A program made the position numbers and the translations under genes. DNA of 64,000 nucleotides from positions 1,612,001 to 1,676,000 of the forward strand of contig BQMF02000016.1 of NCBI GenBank assembly GCA_027922465.2. The letters run 5' to 3'. Below are positions 19,857-32,322 of the stretch, in pieces; within the stretch, counting starts at the first letter, position 1; the number at the start of each line of letters is the position of its first letter. Source of the DNA: Turritopsis dohrnii (taxonomy: Eukaryota; Cnidaria; Hydrozoa; Anthoathecata; Oceaniidae). The notes below the pieces were generated by a model. It made no database searches. It saw nothing but the letters and a program-made list of their open reading frames with translations, and was not told the DNA's origin.

Positions 19857-20563
19857 TTATATACGTTGAAATTTGTCCAAATGCTTTTTTATTACTATAT
19901 TTTATATATATATATATAGTGATATATATATATATATGAATGTCTTCTACTAATTTAGTTTATTAAACTTCGACAAATCCAAGTGAATAAAACAGAGTAT
20001 TTTGTAATCTTCTTCGACGTTTGTAGATTTTGACACTGCTAATCTTGAGTGTTTTTTGTAGTGCAAGAGTTTATATATATTTGTCTTGACTTTGCGGTTT
20101 CATTCATTCAAGAGAAAGTCAACATAAAGGCTTTGCAACGAATACGATATCCTGCAAAATATGTATTTATGAGATTTCTTTTGTTGTCTTCGTTTCTTTT
20201 GTCTTCTCTTATCTTGTGTGTTTTTGTTTTCTTTAATTCCTCATTTACTTTTCTATAAAATAAAAAATCGATTTCCTTGCTTATTGTAAAACAACAACAA
20301 AAAATTGTTCCCTTTTTTTCATTCCCTTCCTTTTATTTTTATTATTTACGAAACAGATTACGAACGGTACCTATTAATTTCAATTTCCAATAGTGAAATG
20401 AACATAGTATTCTATATATAATCTGAAATATACAACGGAGATTAAACATTAAGAAAAAAAAAAGAAAATAGATTTTTTTCTCCTTCTTCATTAGTATTCG
20501 CTTTTCATCCTGCTTATGTATAACTGTTTATAATTTTGAAAACACCGTTAGAAACGACTTACT

Positions 20564-20782
20564 CTATATTTCATCAAAATAACTGGCCATGTTCATGATG
20601 GCTAATAAAAACTTCAAGTGTAAAGTTGTTTTTAGGTCAAGTGAATGGATGGAATTTACATCAGGAAATCCGGGCGTGAGCTTAGTAATATTGACATACA
20701 CTTCATTAGTGTTTTCAATAACAAATGTCTGCCTGTGTACCATGCAATTTGATTTTTCTTTCACTTGAAAGAGAATACTCAA
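20564..20782 (-). CDS. Possible terminal exon of an unknown gene
   Basis: Open frame ending at 20564, with an acceptor-like CTCTTTCAAG just inside its 5' end. The peptide (e.g. HRQTFVIENTNEVYVNITKL) looks like ordinary protein, but I recognise no family and find no partner exon. It lies upstream of the ShKT first exon on the same strand. Low confidence. Confidence 0.2.
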   Translation of the reverse strand: MSILFQVKEKSNCMVHRQTFVIENTNEVYVNITKLTPGFPDVNSIHSLDLKTTLHLKFLLAIMNMASYFDEI

Positions 20783-20799
20783 TGAATCTTGCTTTAGAA

Positions 20800-21820
20800 A
20801 TGGTCCTCATTTCACAAAGATTCGTCCTTATGTTTACTTTAACACATCACAACGGTCTTTTTGATATTTGAAAATTATTTTGATAAAAGGAAATGTATAT
20901 TATAAAGAAATATAAGCTATTACTAAATATCGGCTGAGACTAATTAAAATGGTTTGATTTGGAAACAAAAATGTTAGCCTGAGAAAAGTAAATTTATATA
21001 TTTATCACTAATGTTTGTAAAGATAGACAATGTAAGCAACAAAATTATGCATATGATTTGCTTTGCAACATATGCTTTAAAAAATAGTGAATTAGATGCA
21101 AAACTCGTTACACTAATAAAGCTTCCTTAAAAGGATTTTTTATTCCTAATAACACTTTCACACGAAATTCCAGCACTTTGAAGGTTTTATCTGAGAGAAT
21201 CATTGGTATTGGAAATCTCTCATGGTTACCACAGCTCTGTCATTTCGTAAATTTCTCAAAAAATGGTGTGTGTGTGTGTGTGTATTACATAACAATCTGC
21301 TCGAATCTAGTTTTCGGTTTATAACGTCAAGATGTTACATAACCGTAAATTAAGTTCAAAACATAGCAGCTATATATTTCTGTTTTAAGGTCAGGTAAGA
21401 GTTTATAAAGCACTGCTTTTTTCTGTTTGTATAACTTTGAAGATTCCCAACTATAAATTTATTGTTAATATTATTAATGGTTTACTTTTGAGCATACCCA
21501 TGTTTTACAACAACGGCCAATAAAATAATAATATTCATTTGTAAAATATATATAACAAGTACAAAAATATATTACGATATATAAAAATGTAGTTCAACAG
21601 AGAGAACGTGGTGGGGAGACAGTAGTTGAAACTTGCACAAATATGAAATGAAGGAACGTTTATAACTTAATACACGAACTATTAACAGTTGGTGATTTAA
21701 TGACGATTGTTTTATTAGGTGTCTAAGCACATGTTTCCGAAGAGATCGATGAAAAGAAATTTGCAGACACGTCACTTAATGTCTCACTTTGAACATCATT
21801 TTTGGAGCAGCTTTTCCCTT
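20800..21820. other. Intergenic; short GT microsatellite only
   Basis: A (GT)n run near 21265-21283 is the only regular feature seen. Confidence 0.4.
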
Positions 21821-21824
21821 CATG

Positions 21825-21990
21825 TCTCGGTACTTGTCGGTTATCCCCCTCCGCCCCCCTAGGTTTAGGTTTAGGGTTACGTTTAAGTATTTTTAGGGGG
21901 AGGGAGGGAAATAGCCGATAAGTACTATCTACTTGTCGATTATTTTTCCCCAACCCCCCTCCCCCCTCTCCTTCCCCAAAAGAGATACTT
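21825..21990. mobile_element. GC-rich palindromic repeat with TTTAGGTTTAGGGTT core
   Basis: TACTTGTCGGTTATCCCCCT on the left and GGGAAATAGCCGATAAGTA on the right are inverted. Telomere-like GGTTTAGGTTTAGGGTT lies between them, with a second inverted run of C-rich sequence after it. Same type as 5305-5530 and 29.57-29.93 kb. Confidence 0.45.
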
Positions 21991-22661
21991 AACCCTTACC
22001 CTGACCGTTACCGAGTACCCATATCTCGTTCCACACAGAATACCTGCAGATGTTGAAAGCCTTTTTGAATACTTTTTATTTCTTTACTTGTCCCATTGTT
22101 ATTCAACCTCTTCATGTTTTCCGATTATTTTTCCTTTTTAAAACTTTACTTTTATTTATACTTGGCAAGAATCAATTCATCACAAAATTGACGGACATGT
22201 CTTGAACAACCGATGACGTCTAGAAAATGACGTTATGTTATTATAAATAAGTAAGTGGGTGAGAGAAATCATACTTCCCCTCCAGCTCAACAATTTCAAT
22301 AATTCTAAGAACAATTACAACGTAACGAATACTCATTGATCAATGGATGAACCTTTAGTCCGGTCCAAGATTAAAAAACAAATACAACATATTTCTTTCT
22401 GGCAATGAAATTACGCATGAATAGACCTTCAAATGATGACATTCTTAGACTATCCAAACGAAAAGCACACAAAATTTCCTTAGCAGACTTTCAACCACAA
22501 AATAAAAAACAACAACAGCTTTTTGAGACAAATGCTTCCGCAAATGCCACTTAACTTAAAGATCGATCAGATTATTGAAATACAATAAAATGTGAAATGT
22601 GAACGCTAAAAACCTTTCGGACTGAAATTCAAATTTCAATTTTTATTTTCAGTAATGAGAC

Positions 22662-22830
22662 CAGTAGCGGATCTAGAGGGTAGTCCCAATTTGTGTAGGA
22701 GAGTGTTAGCAATTTAACCATAAAAGAAAAACGTTCAGATAATCGCATTGGTAATATAGATTGAATTCACAAGTTATGTTATGTTATGCACTTCTCCACA
22801 AGTTGTGACTACCCTCTGGATCCGCCGCCG
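22662..22830. mobile_element. MITE with CAGTAGCGGATCTAGAGGG ends
   Basis: Inverted ends CAGTAGCGGATCTAGAGGGT and ACCCTCTGGATCCGCCGCCG. The interior (GGAGAGTGTTAGCAATTTAA, AAAAGAAAAACGTTCA) is closely shared with 51081-51245, proving a dispersed family. No coding capacity. Confidence 0.7.
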
Positions 22831-23279
22831 AAAGTGAACGAATTTTCTAAACCAAAATACTGTAAAAATACATGTCAAAGTTTTGACCTTTTACCTTTTA
22901 GCAACAAGTTGCTTAATACATAATAGCAAACTCAATAACGGAACTCTTGTATCTTTAGAAAAGTTTAAATAACCGTTGAGACTAACTGTGTTCTTGAGGA
23001 TAAAGCTCAGCAGAAATGAATTAGAATTAACAAACGTTATGTTTTATAAAACATAAAGTATACCAGCCCTCCTATTACCACCAAATGATTACAACGAGTG
23101 CTTTTATTTGTTAAAAACACATCATAAATTAAACATCGTCAAATATATTCAATAATCAAAACCAATATCCGATAAAGGAGGGTAAAAAGAAGAATAAGAC
23201 TCCATTAAACAGATGTTGCGAGTTACGAGTACGAAATACATAAACTGATCACCGCTTGCTTTTGATGCAAGGAAGCCCA

Positions 23280-23600
23280 TACACTCTGCATTTTTATAAC
23301 AATATTAAAAATTTGAGTGAGCCTCAATATTCTTACGGGAATTTTAATTTTGAGCCTTGAATATTCTTAAAAATGTTCTTAATTGTCAGATTAGAAAGCA
23401 GCTTGTAATATACAGATATAGGAAACCAAAGAAAAACTGTATTTTAAATGGTAATTGCTTCTCTTTTTGAATAACAAAAAAATACAAGTAGTCCAATAAA
23501 ATTATTTCAACACCATCTATTTTCCAAAAATTGAGCTTGCGCCATATCCTTACAATATTCTTAAATTTTGGACCATCCTGAGCCTGAATATTCTTATATA
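23280..23600. repeat. Diverged relative of the TACACGC foldback interior
   Basis: Repeats AATATTCTTA beside GAGCCTGA/GAGCCTTGA words on both strands, a degraded form of the AAGAACA/GCCTGAGG pattern at 4.8 and 35.6 kb. Termini are not found. Confidence 0.35.
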
Positions 23601-23620
23601 GTATATTCATATATAAAAAG

Positions 23621-24000
23621 AGTCTTTCAGTTACTTAACGCCATGTTCATCAATACTTGTCAAGGGTTTGAAAGGAAAATCAACGTTCCTTCAATTAAAA
23701 GTTTTTAATGATCATAAATAAGTATGTAAGAGGTAGTTTATACGGTCGAACTTTCGCCTTGTCTAATGCAAATCAATTGACCTGCGGTTAGTCATTGGCA
23801 ATACTTTTACTTAAGAATACAAGAGTTTTCATAAGTACAGATCGTTTGCGTTACATTAGACAAGGCAAAAGTTCGACCGTATAAACTACCTCTTACATAC
23901 TTATTTGAGATTATTAAAAGCTTTTAATTGAAGGAACGTTGATTGTCATTTGAAACCCTTGACAACTATTGATGAACAAGGCGTTATTTAACTGAAAACT
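23621..24000. repeat. 380-bp near-perfect inverted repeat (foldback MITE)
   Basis: Two arms of about 150 bp (from TTCAGTTACTTAACGCC on the left to its inverted GGCGTTATTTAACTGAA on the right) are roughly 90 percent identical. They flank a loop of about 60 bp near 23790-23850. The arms share a GTTTATACGGTCGAACTTT segment. No ORF. Confidence 0.8.
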
Positions 24001-24104
24001 ACACGTATAAACTGCACTTCAGCCGCCTATCTCAAGTTATGCATCTTGTAAAACATCTAAAAATAATTCTTTCACAAACTCTATATTGTTATACCATATA
24101 TATA

Positions 24105-24190
24105 CATATACATATATATGGTATAAGAATCATACAATAGTATACCATCTGGTATAAGAATCATACAACAGTATACCATCTGTCAGCACC
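24105..24190. repeat. Short tandem and AT-rich palindrome
   Basis: ATATATGGTATAAGAATCATACAA and AGTATACCATCT words occur twice in tandem after a palindromic TATATGTATATG core. A local repeat only. Confidence 0.45.
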
Positions 24191-25105
24191 TCAAAATCAT
24201 CGCTGTTCTAAAGTAAATCTGTTTGTATATATTTCTTATAACAGTGTTGAAATTGATTGATTAATGAAACCCAGATAAAGAGTGAATATATACCATGACT
24301 AGACAATGATCATTCTTGCTTCATTGACGAATCAAATTTTATCTTTCGGATACTTTTCCTCATTAGGAATAAATTATTCAAAAAAGCTTGACCGAAGCCG
24401 AATTTGTCTTAAAATGAAACATAGTTTTTGTCACAATTTGTCACGATTATAATTCGAAGTTTACTAATATACCTTGTTATTGTATTTGACATACGGTAGA
24501 TTTAAAACGTGACAAGTGCTTCTTTAGCCGTCTAACTTTAAGCCTGATTTACACAGTAATAATCCAAATTATTGTTTAAAGTACGCATAAAATAAAGTTA
24601 CATTAGGTATCATATATATTTCTATCGATGACGCAAGAGTATTTCATCTGTTTAGTCATTGTAGAATTGCTTATGACGTTTTAGGAACAAGGAATTTTTG
24701 ATGCATACCTATATGCTTAGTTTGGTGTTATCAGTGTAAATCCAACTTTAGATTAAACACAAGAGACAAAACAACTCACACTTGATGTTGATCAATCACG
24801 CGGTAGAAACTTGGAGTGACGAACGATCGAGTTATTATTAGTCAGTGACACAGTTAAACACATTGTGAGAACTATACTGTTGTTATTACACAATGTTTTT
24901 TCTGATAAACGATTGAGATTTCCTTCCGAACAAGTTCTCCGACAGAAATCCGTTAGGGAAACAAACCTAAGCAGAAAAAAATGTATGGGTCCGATTTTGG
25001 ATCTAGCTATAAGCATTAACAAGTGAATGTCTGTTTGTTTTATGGTTTCAGTCTACTCAGCACAGTCTTTAAGCTTCTAAGCTTATCATAAAATAATTGT
25101 AATTA

Positions 25106-25263
25106 CAGTAAAATTCCGATAACTCGAACTTTCAATAACTCGAAGCAATTTCGAATTCCCCTTCACCAATACTTTCTCATAAAATACCCCGATAACTCGA
25201 ACATTCGATAAGTCGAACTATTTTCTCGGTCCCGTGGAGGTTCGAGTTATCGGGATTCTACTG
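25106..25263. mobile_element. Pogo/Tigger-like MITE
   Basis: The left end CAGTAAAATTCCGATAACTC and the right end GAGTTATCGGGATTCTACTG are inverted, the typical style of pogo-group Tc1/mariner ends. TA precedes the left end; the right flank reads TT, so one side of the TA duplication has mutated. 158 bp, no transposase. Confidence 0.75.
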
Positions 25264-25299
25264 TTGCTACTGCGTATGCTATTATTTCCTCTTAATAAA

Positions 25300-25898
25300 T
25301 AAATACCCCTAGACGATTGTGCGATAAAATCTCAAATCAGACTTAATTATCGTTATAACGTTATAACGGGAGTAACGTTAAAATAACGTTATTCTCGAAA
25401 CATTGTGTCCGCTGGACTGTATCAGCGTCTTAACTCTAAAGGAATAATTCCTGTTTGTCAGCAGTTTTGGGCCATTTCTCGTAACGGCGAAAACGAGTTC
25501 GAAAATTGTGAATTTTTTCCGACCGAATGTGTGAAACTTTGCATAATCTAGATAAACATGTCACAAGAAATACGGTGGCTTATATGTGGTTCTCACGTTA
25601 TAGCATTAGACGTTAGAAATCGTTCAGTTTGGATTATTAGGTGTTTTCGATTTCATTTTGCGTTTACTCTCATCACGTAATAAATTGCAGCAGATGCGCA
25701 GCAAGTATTTAAAGTCACGTGAGTTCGCAAAATCTTAAATTGTATACGGAAATCAACAACTTTAAAAAATTTAGCAAACTTCTAGAACAAGTGAATTTTG
25801 TAATAATGGCGATGGATTATCATTTATACTGTGTTAAAATATATATCATTCAATACGTCACAAATCGAAACATAATAATAACAACAACAACAACAAAA

Positions 25899-25937
<39 letters not shown>

Positions 25938-27000
25938 CAAACAAAAATGTCATACTGTAGTGCCAAGTTATAACCACATAAACTTTATTCCGTTGAAGTG
26001 TGCATACACCCGAAGACATGGGTTTTTTTCAAGCTATCATTATATTTGATTTAAGAATATTGTTTTAACGTTTGTCAGATCATTTACACAAAGTTTATCG
26101 TCTCAATAACATCACCTCTACATCCTTTACATCAACAAGGATTGTGTTGATACAATATATTAAATCAGTTTTCTGTTTATGACAACATAACTGTTTTGTC
26201 ACGAAATAAAAATGTTATGCTCATACATTCTTTAGGCGATTTTTAAAAGTACACAGCTCTTCTGCCAGCTCGATATTAGCCAAATTCATAAAAATTATGT
26301 GTTGTTCACACGAAACTAAATATAGGGGTTTATATACAACTTGGGAAAGTTGTTCATAAATGAATCCTTGTAAAGCCAATAGAAACTTCACCAACACTAG
26401 GAAACATCAATAAAAGATTTCGAACTTGGTGTTCTTTAGACCCCGAAGTCCCCTACCAAAACGCTATTAAAGGTAAAAGTGTACATATTACAGGAGAAGA
26501 AAATTTCTTCTCTAGGAAAAGTCTCTTTGATTGTCCAATTTACATTCCGTATTTTCTTTACTAAAATGTTTGTAAAACGTATCCAATACGCACACTTTTT
26601 TGTCTAGATTCATAGAACACCACAATGATAAAAACGCTTGTAATCCTTTATACTTTACCTGATTCTTCTCTTTCTGACTTTTCGGTTTGAAAAACTGATG
26701 GTGCATGTGGATGAGACACCTTGATCACTTGTTGTTCGAAACACATGTTATTTTTACTTCCGCTCTGTGTGTATTTAAGAAAACCTTAAATAATCGCAAA
26801 AAATTCCGTCACGCACGAAAAATCATTGATAACATTAAAAGTATGCTAGAACGTTTATAAGTCATTCTGCCTAGAATCCCAAGTGCTTGCTTTTACACAA
26901 CACCACAAAAGATTTGCAAACGTTTTGTAAGTTTAAATACAAGTACAATTGACTCTCGTGACTCTCGTGATTGACTCTCCAAATTCCCCAAATTCTCAAA
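25300..27000. other. Intergenic with AAC/AAAT microsatellites
   Basis: (AAC)n followed by (AAAT)n at about 25876-25937. Otherwise only short frames. Confidence 0.45.
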
Positions 27001-27004
27001 CAGA

Positions 27005-27195
27005 AACCTTGGTTCCGCCAGGTATCAGGACAATTCCCCCTCCCCTAAATGATTGCCACTCCCTTCGCCCTCGGAGCATTACCTTCCAGGTAATTTCCAC
27101 TGCACAAATACCGTCAGCCCTATGAAGGTTTAGAGTTAAGGTTAGGGTTGCTGCAGTGACAACTTGTCCACGGGGTAATGCTCCAGGAGGGAGAT
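27005..27195. mobile_element. GC-rich palindromic repeat with GGTTAGGGTT core
   Basis: Words CGGAGCATTACC on the left and GGGTAATGCTCCAGG on the right are inverted around GTTAAGGTTAGGGTT. Same type as the other GC-rich islands in the window. Confidence 0.4.
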
Positions 27196-27609
27196 TTTCC
27201 AGCTGCGTAAATCTCAGTAATTTGTCTTATCAATGGCAGTAAAACTTAGAGAAACCAAAACTAAGAAGGGGCGGTGTGTAAATCTGCAGTTCATAATTTC
27301 GCGTGATTCCATAAGTTTGCTTTTGTTTATTTTCCTCTGTTTTGGATAATATTTATATGAGACAGAAATAGGATATGTAACCACGAAGTTATGAAAGACA
27401 AATTCAATAACTGTTGTTCTTGCAATCAATCACATCGAATCAATTAGCATTGGAATAAATCTGTATTACCGAAAGATGGTTGGGGCCGATGAGCCAAGAA
27501 AATTGAAAAATACTACCTCGAGATTGCCTATAAAAGCACTCAAAATCTATAATTTCAACATGATTTTCAATTTTTAGGAAAGGCAAAAGCAAATTCCTCA
27601 TATTTCACA

Positions 27610-28850
27610 AAAATGTTGAAAATACTGAAAGCAAAAAACGAGTAGGGAACTAAATACACTTAGAACTTCTTTAAGAAATAACAAATTAGGGAGCCGGAAT
27701 TTAGGGAGGAGCACTAACTTTTAAAGAAGTTCAAAATAATAACAAGCTCAAATATGTATATGGATTCAAGTCAGTCTGTTCAGCTGCTCGATGAGCCTTA
27801 AAAGCATCAGGGGTATTAATTCACAGTCCGCTCTCAAGTACTTGAACTCTCAGTTGACAGTTTGTAATTTAACTATTCTATTCTATTCTATTGCATTAAC
27901 TATTCTATCAAAGGGTTGTTGAAATCGAGTTCAACAGTAGATATAAATGCGGAAGTGTACATTCCCATATATTTCATAAACTTCGGAAATAGCAAAGGAT
28001 AATTCCAATTATAAGGGTTAAAATAAAAGGCTAGGCTTTAAATCATGGACAAATCTTGTTTGCTTGAATCATAAGAAGGAAGGTACCTCTCGAACTTCGA
28101 GTCTGTTAGTCTTCCCTTAATAGAATGAATTTACATCTGGATAATGGCGAGATAAAGTTGAACACATCACATACAGTTTAAGTTTGAGACCTGGGAAATT
28201 TTCAGGAAATACACATGCAAAATGTAGAAAGAAGAAATTTTCTGCAGCAAATGATTAAAAGAACTATCGATATAAAGATGGATCCTTATTTTGTCCGAAC
28301 CCGTTCATTAGTGGCTCAATTTCTATTGAAGATAATGACAAAAGTTTGAATTGAATCCTCATTAAGTTCTTGCGAATATGTTTCATAACTTTTAGTATTC
28401 TTTCTACATTTCCCTAGAAACATATAGAACTTAACAAATCGATGTAATCTTACCACTTTTTTGCTCTTTTCACGTGACTCTTATCAAAAAACAACAAACC
28501 TCTTTTAAATCAAATATTTTTCAAATTGACTTTTATTGAAAACAGAAACAGTTCAATAAAAATGGGGGACTTTCTTCATGACTACTCCGTGAAAATAAAT
28601 ATAACAAAAACGATACGTCATATTTCTAAGCATTTGTTTATTAGTTTATTTGTTTATTATCACAAAATAAACATCAAAAAGTAACAAATTACTACGAAGT
28701 CACTAAAAAGACTGGATGATATTTTGAGATGTTGCAATATCGATGTCTCTAGACAGTGCAATGTCGCAACAATAATAATATGATACTGAAAGCAAAAAAC
28801 GATTAAAGAACTACATATATATAGAATAATAAATTAAGGAACCGGAATTT
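27610..28850. repeat. Pair of dispersed direct repeats
   Basis: ATACTGAAAGCAAAAAACGA ... AGCCGGAATTT at 27615-27710 recurs at 28780-28850 as a shorter, diverged copy. The sequence between is unremarkable. Confidence 0.4.
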
Positions 28851-29312
28851 GTTTCTTCAGTGTTCTTCCTTATAGATAATAAATTGACTTTTCACTTTTT
28901 GTACCTAAAACTTTAGGGCCCTCGTGTCACATGACAGGTATCATAAGCGTTTCGATAACGTTTTGTCCTACATTTTTTCACAAAGTTTGCTTGGAAAAAT
29001 TAGAAAGAAGCCTCTATCTGAATGACTCATCGAGTTATATCGAGTTAATCGTTCTAAAGGCTCTTATTTGTGCGTATATTTTACTCGATTTTCAATTTCA
29101 TACCTGTGGTGTGTTCAGAATTTAATCTTAGATTCAACAAGAGGTATACCATTGACTGATGGTGATGCTTTAAAAATGCTCAATCAGACAATCACAGAAG
29201 AAACTTATTATGCCTTGTTCTCTTTGTCTTAATACATTTACAAATGAAATGTCAATTTCATATGAGTAGAACTTGCAGTCCAAGAACGTTGCAATATAAT
29301 GGGTAATATTGT

Positions 29313-29397
29313 TGAAATCTCTGCAAAGAAGTACATTGCCATAAAAATATACAAACCGTTTCAATAAAAATGCTCTTCATCGCAGTGATATTTTGAC
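29313..29397. mobile_element. Small foldback MITE, third copy
   Basis: AAATCTCTGCAAAGAAGTAC on the left and ATGCTCTTCATCGCAGTGAT on the right match the 9028-9120 family. Diverged. Confidence 0.45.
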
Positions 29398-29554
29398 GAT
29401 TTTGACCAGAGGTACGGGATCATTATGCTGCTGATTCATTCGACTCACTTGACAAGGTGATTTTAACTTCCAAGTGCAGTCAATAACAAAATAAGTATAG
29501 TAAAAAAAAAAATTCATAGTAAATCAACAAATGGTGCAAAAAAACTGCATCCGG

Positions 29555-29940
29555 ACATTTACCCTACCACCTATTACAGGAGGAAGGTTAGGGTTAGAGT
29601 TAGGGTTGTTGGTTATTGGTCGTTGGGGAAATGTCCCGTCAGGATGTTGTCCTAGAACCATAAAAAACCGTAGGTCAAATTAAATTGATGAGGAAAATTG
29701 TAAATTTATATATCTCGTATTTTTCCTATTACTAGAGCTGGTTGCTAATGATGTTGGTGTCACAATAACCTTAAAAATCCCTCCCCACCACCTAGAATGG
29801 ATGATATACCTCCAAACCAATGTAGGGTTAAGGTAAGGGTTAAGGTAAGGGTTAGGTTTATGGGGGGGGATGCTCCGGGGGTAATTTACTTGGGTCAATC
29901 ATGCGGGGGCCAATTCCATTAGGAAATTGTCCTAGAAGCA
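29555..29940. mobile_element. Two GC-rich foldback islands with TTAGGG-like cores
   Basis: 29555-29660 holds AGGTTAGGGTTAGAGTTAGG between CCGGACATTTACCC and GGGGAAATGTCCCG. 29750-29930 holds GGTTAAGGTAAGGGTTAGG between a CCTCCCC run and a GGGGGGGGATGCTCCGGG run. These are telomere-like words inside MITE-like palindromes, not a chromosome end. Confidence 0.45.
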
Positions 29941-30122
29941 GTGATGCTGTAGATGAAAACATGAACAAAATTCTTATTGAGATAATTCAAAGGGAAATAC
30001 CAATTAAGGTCCAAGATAATCATAATATGGTGCAAATCAAAATGGTTTGTTTTGTAGCAGAATCAATGCTGGCAATGGAGTTAACTGTGATAGAAGTGGA
30101 AGAAGAAAATAGATGGAGATTG
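29940..30122 (+). CDS. Coding-like segment inside the 28.9-30.5 kb element
   Basis: An open frame rich in Glu, Ile and Met (e.g. IQREIPIKVQDNHNMVQIKM) ends near a donor-like TTG/GTATAG. Composition differs from the surrounding AT-rich DNA. It may be an exon of the element's own protein or of a captured gene. No family recognised. Confidence 0.2.
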
Positions 30123-30849
30123 GTATAGTATTTATTACGAAGCATAGGTTGCTAATATATTTTTTTTTTATTGTTTCTTTTCTATAGGTTCAATTTTCAA
30201 AATGATACTGAATCTGAGTCTTATCAGTTATTATTATGTCTCTCGTTGAATGGAAAATTAAATTGTAGGTATGCAACATGAAAATCGAGTGAAATTTGGC
30301 TTAAATTTGACTTTTGTTACGTCACAGTGTTGTGCAATAGATATCTTTGAAACGATATAATTCGGTAAGTGATTACTTTTAAATTATAGAGTCTTCGTTC
30401 GTTTCAAGCAATTCTTAACGATAAAATTAAGTTTTGTCAGTTTTGAGAAAAACATTTTTTCTCGGCTATGGAACCCAAATGATACCTGTCGCATGTCACC
30501 AGGGTCCTAGTTTTTTAGGTACAAAGTGGACACTCAATCTATGGTCCACAAGGTAGAACTCAGAAGGAAAAACGTCCTGGTTATCCAATTTGATAACTTT
30601 TCCAAAAAACATATCCTGCCTAGAAACATTGTCCACAATGAAAGTTATGAGTAAAGTTTCCTCCCGATTTTATAAATCCCCGACTAAAGTTAACCCGACA
30701 TTTCTTCCGATAAGGTTTTATAAGATATATGTCAGGCTGCATGAAACATTTAGGAGACCATAATATATTAAGGAGATAATGAAATTTTGGGAACTGCCAA
30801 TTGATGCATACTATTTTGCTTGTGACGCGATTACTCAGAGAGGAATGCT

Positions 30850-30914
30850 CACTGACATTTGAGCCAATTAAAGTATTCATCACTGACATTTGAGCCAATT
30901 AAATTGTTCATCAC
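30850..30914. repeat. 31-bp tandem duplication
   Basis: ACTGACATTTGAGCCAATTA occurs at 30851 and 30882. Confidence 0.7.
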
Positions 30915-30999
30915 TCCACGTGCTCGCAATAATATCTAATTAAAATGCTCAATTACGCCACTTAGTTAAATCTGCTATTAAGACCACATTTTTTTTCTG

Positions 31000-32320
31000 A
31001 AAGAAACTTAAACACTATCGTTTCAGATCAATTAAAACTAAACATGTTTGTAAACCAACTTAGAGCAGTCATAGAGATCGTCGCGACTTGGTTTAGCAAC
31101 TTTGTCCTACACCATGAAGAACTTATGAACTTTTAAACAAGTCGACAAACCACCACTTGCTTTAAACCAAAGAGGCTCTTGTTATTACGTTAATTCAATT
31201 TGACCATGTATCGGTTTTAAATCAGAGTTGGTTTACGAAAGTAATAAATAAAACCTTAGATATGTTGACTTTCCGTCCTAATTTGTTAGGATTGTAATAG
31301 CTCATCACACAAGATGACCATCAAGTCCTTTTTATTAAAAAACAAAAAAAATAAGACATTACCCTAAAGACATTTTAAAACTTAACTTTTAACAGTTTAT
31401 GCTTGTATTATTTTGTATATATATCTCCTATTTATATTTGTTGAATTTTTACCGAACATTTTTGTTTCTTGAAAATTCCTGTCAAGTGAAATCATTTGAG
31501 AACTCATTTGAAAATGTTGAAATGAATTCATGGTTCGAAGAACGTTCAAACAATAGAAAAACGTGCAATCGGTGAAAATTAAGTAATCGAATAACGTGCG
31601 ATCTGGTGAAAATTTAATAGAATTTCAATGGATATATTGGATATTATATCAAAACGTAGCTACACATGTTAGGTAAGTTGAGGAAGAATTAAATTCAGAA
31701 AAGGAATCAGGGAAATATATCTATCTATAAACTCGACCTTGAAATAAAAATGTCGATTATATTGCTTGGAAGAATAACAATGAAATAAGCTTCTCAACAT
31801 TTAGGTTTTTATATTTCGTTATTCTTCCTTGTAAAAACTAGAAAAATATCTGAATTATAATCAAATGTGCATTATTCTTCAAGTAATATTCTTCTGTATA
31901 ATTAACTTGAGTCTTTAATTTCAAATACTGAATGACACTGAATGATTCTATTTTCAAGTCGCTTAAGATTTATCGGCAATATCGAAAAAATAAAAATTTA
32001 CCTTCTTGAATATAACTGACAGCTGAATACTTTCGTCAAAGGTCTTATTCGAAGCTTGGTTGTTAAACGTGGTAGGGACATTGAATGACACAGAAACAAC
32101 AACAAATAGAAAACATGACTCTTGGATGGCAACTAGTCTCATTAAATATTTTTAAAAATATTAATTAATTCACGTGAAATGAATCAAAGGATACTTGCGG
32201 TTAACCTAATGACCATTGTATAATTGTAGATACATTCCAGTTTAGTTTCGCTATAGGAAATCATATTCACGGACGAAAGTAATAATTACCAAAGCAAGTT
32301 TGATTACTAAAGGAGGTATT
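31000..32320. other. Intergenic, nothing recognised
   Basis: AT-rich with short frames only. Confidence 0.4.
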
Positions 32321-32322
32321 AA

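Larger units (their letters stand above)
28883..30538. mobile_element. 1.66-kb DNA element with about 60-bp inverted ends
   Basis: The left end (ATTGACTTTTCACTTTTTGT, then ACCTAAAACT and GACAGGTATCAT) and the right end (ATGATACCTGTC, then AGTTTTTTAGGTACAAAGTG and TCAAT) are inverted copies of about 60 bp. The interior contains two GC-rich TTAGGG-containing islands (29555-29660 and 29750-29930), a small MITE (about 29313-29397) and a coding-like segment on the plus strand. Autonomous or not cannot be decided; no transposase is recognised. Confidence 0.55.

Noticed and set aside
29551..29940. Subtelomeric region
   Set aside because: TTAGGG-like words are few, imperfect and inside palindromic elements seen at several internal places.
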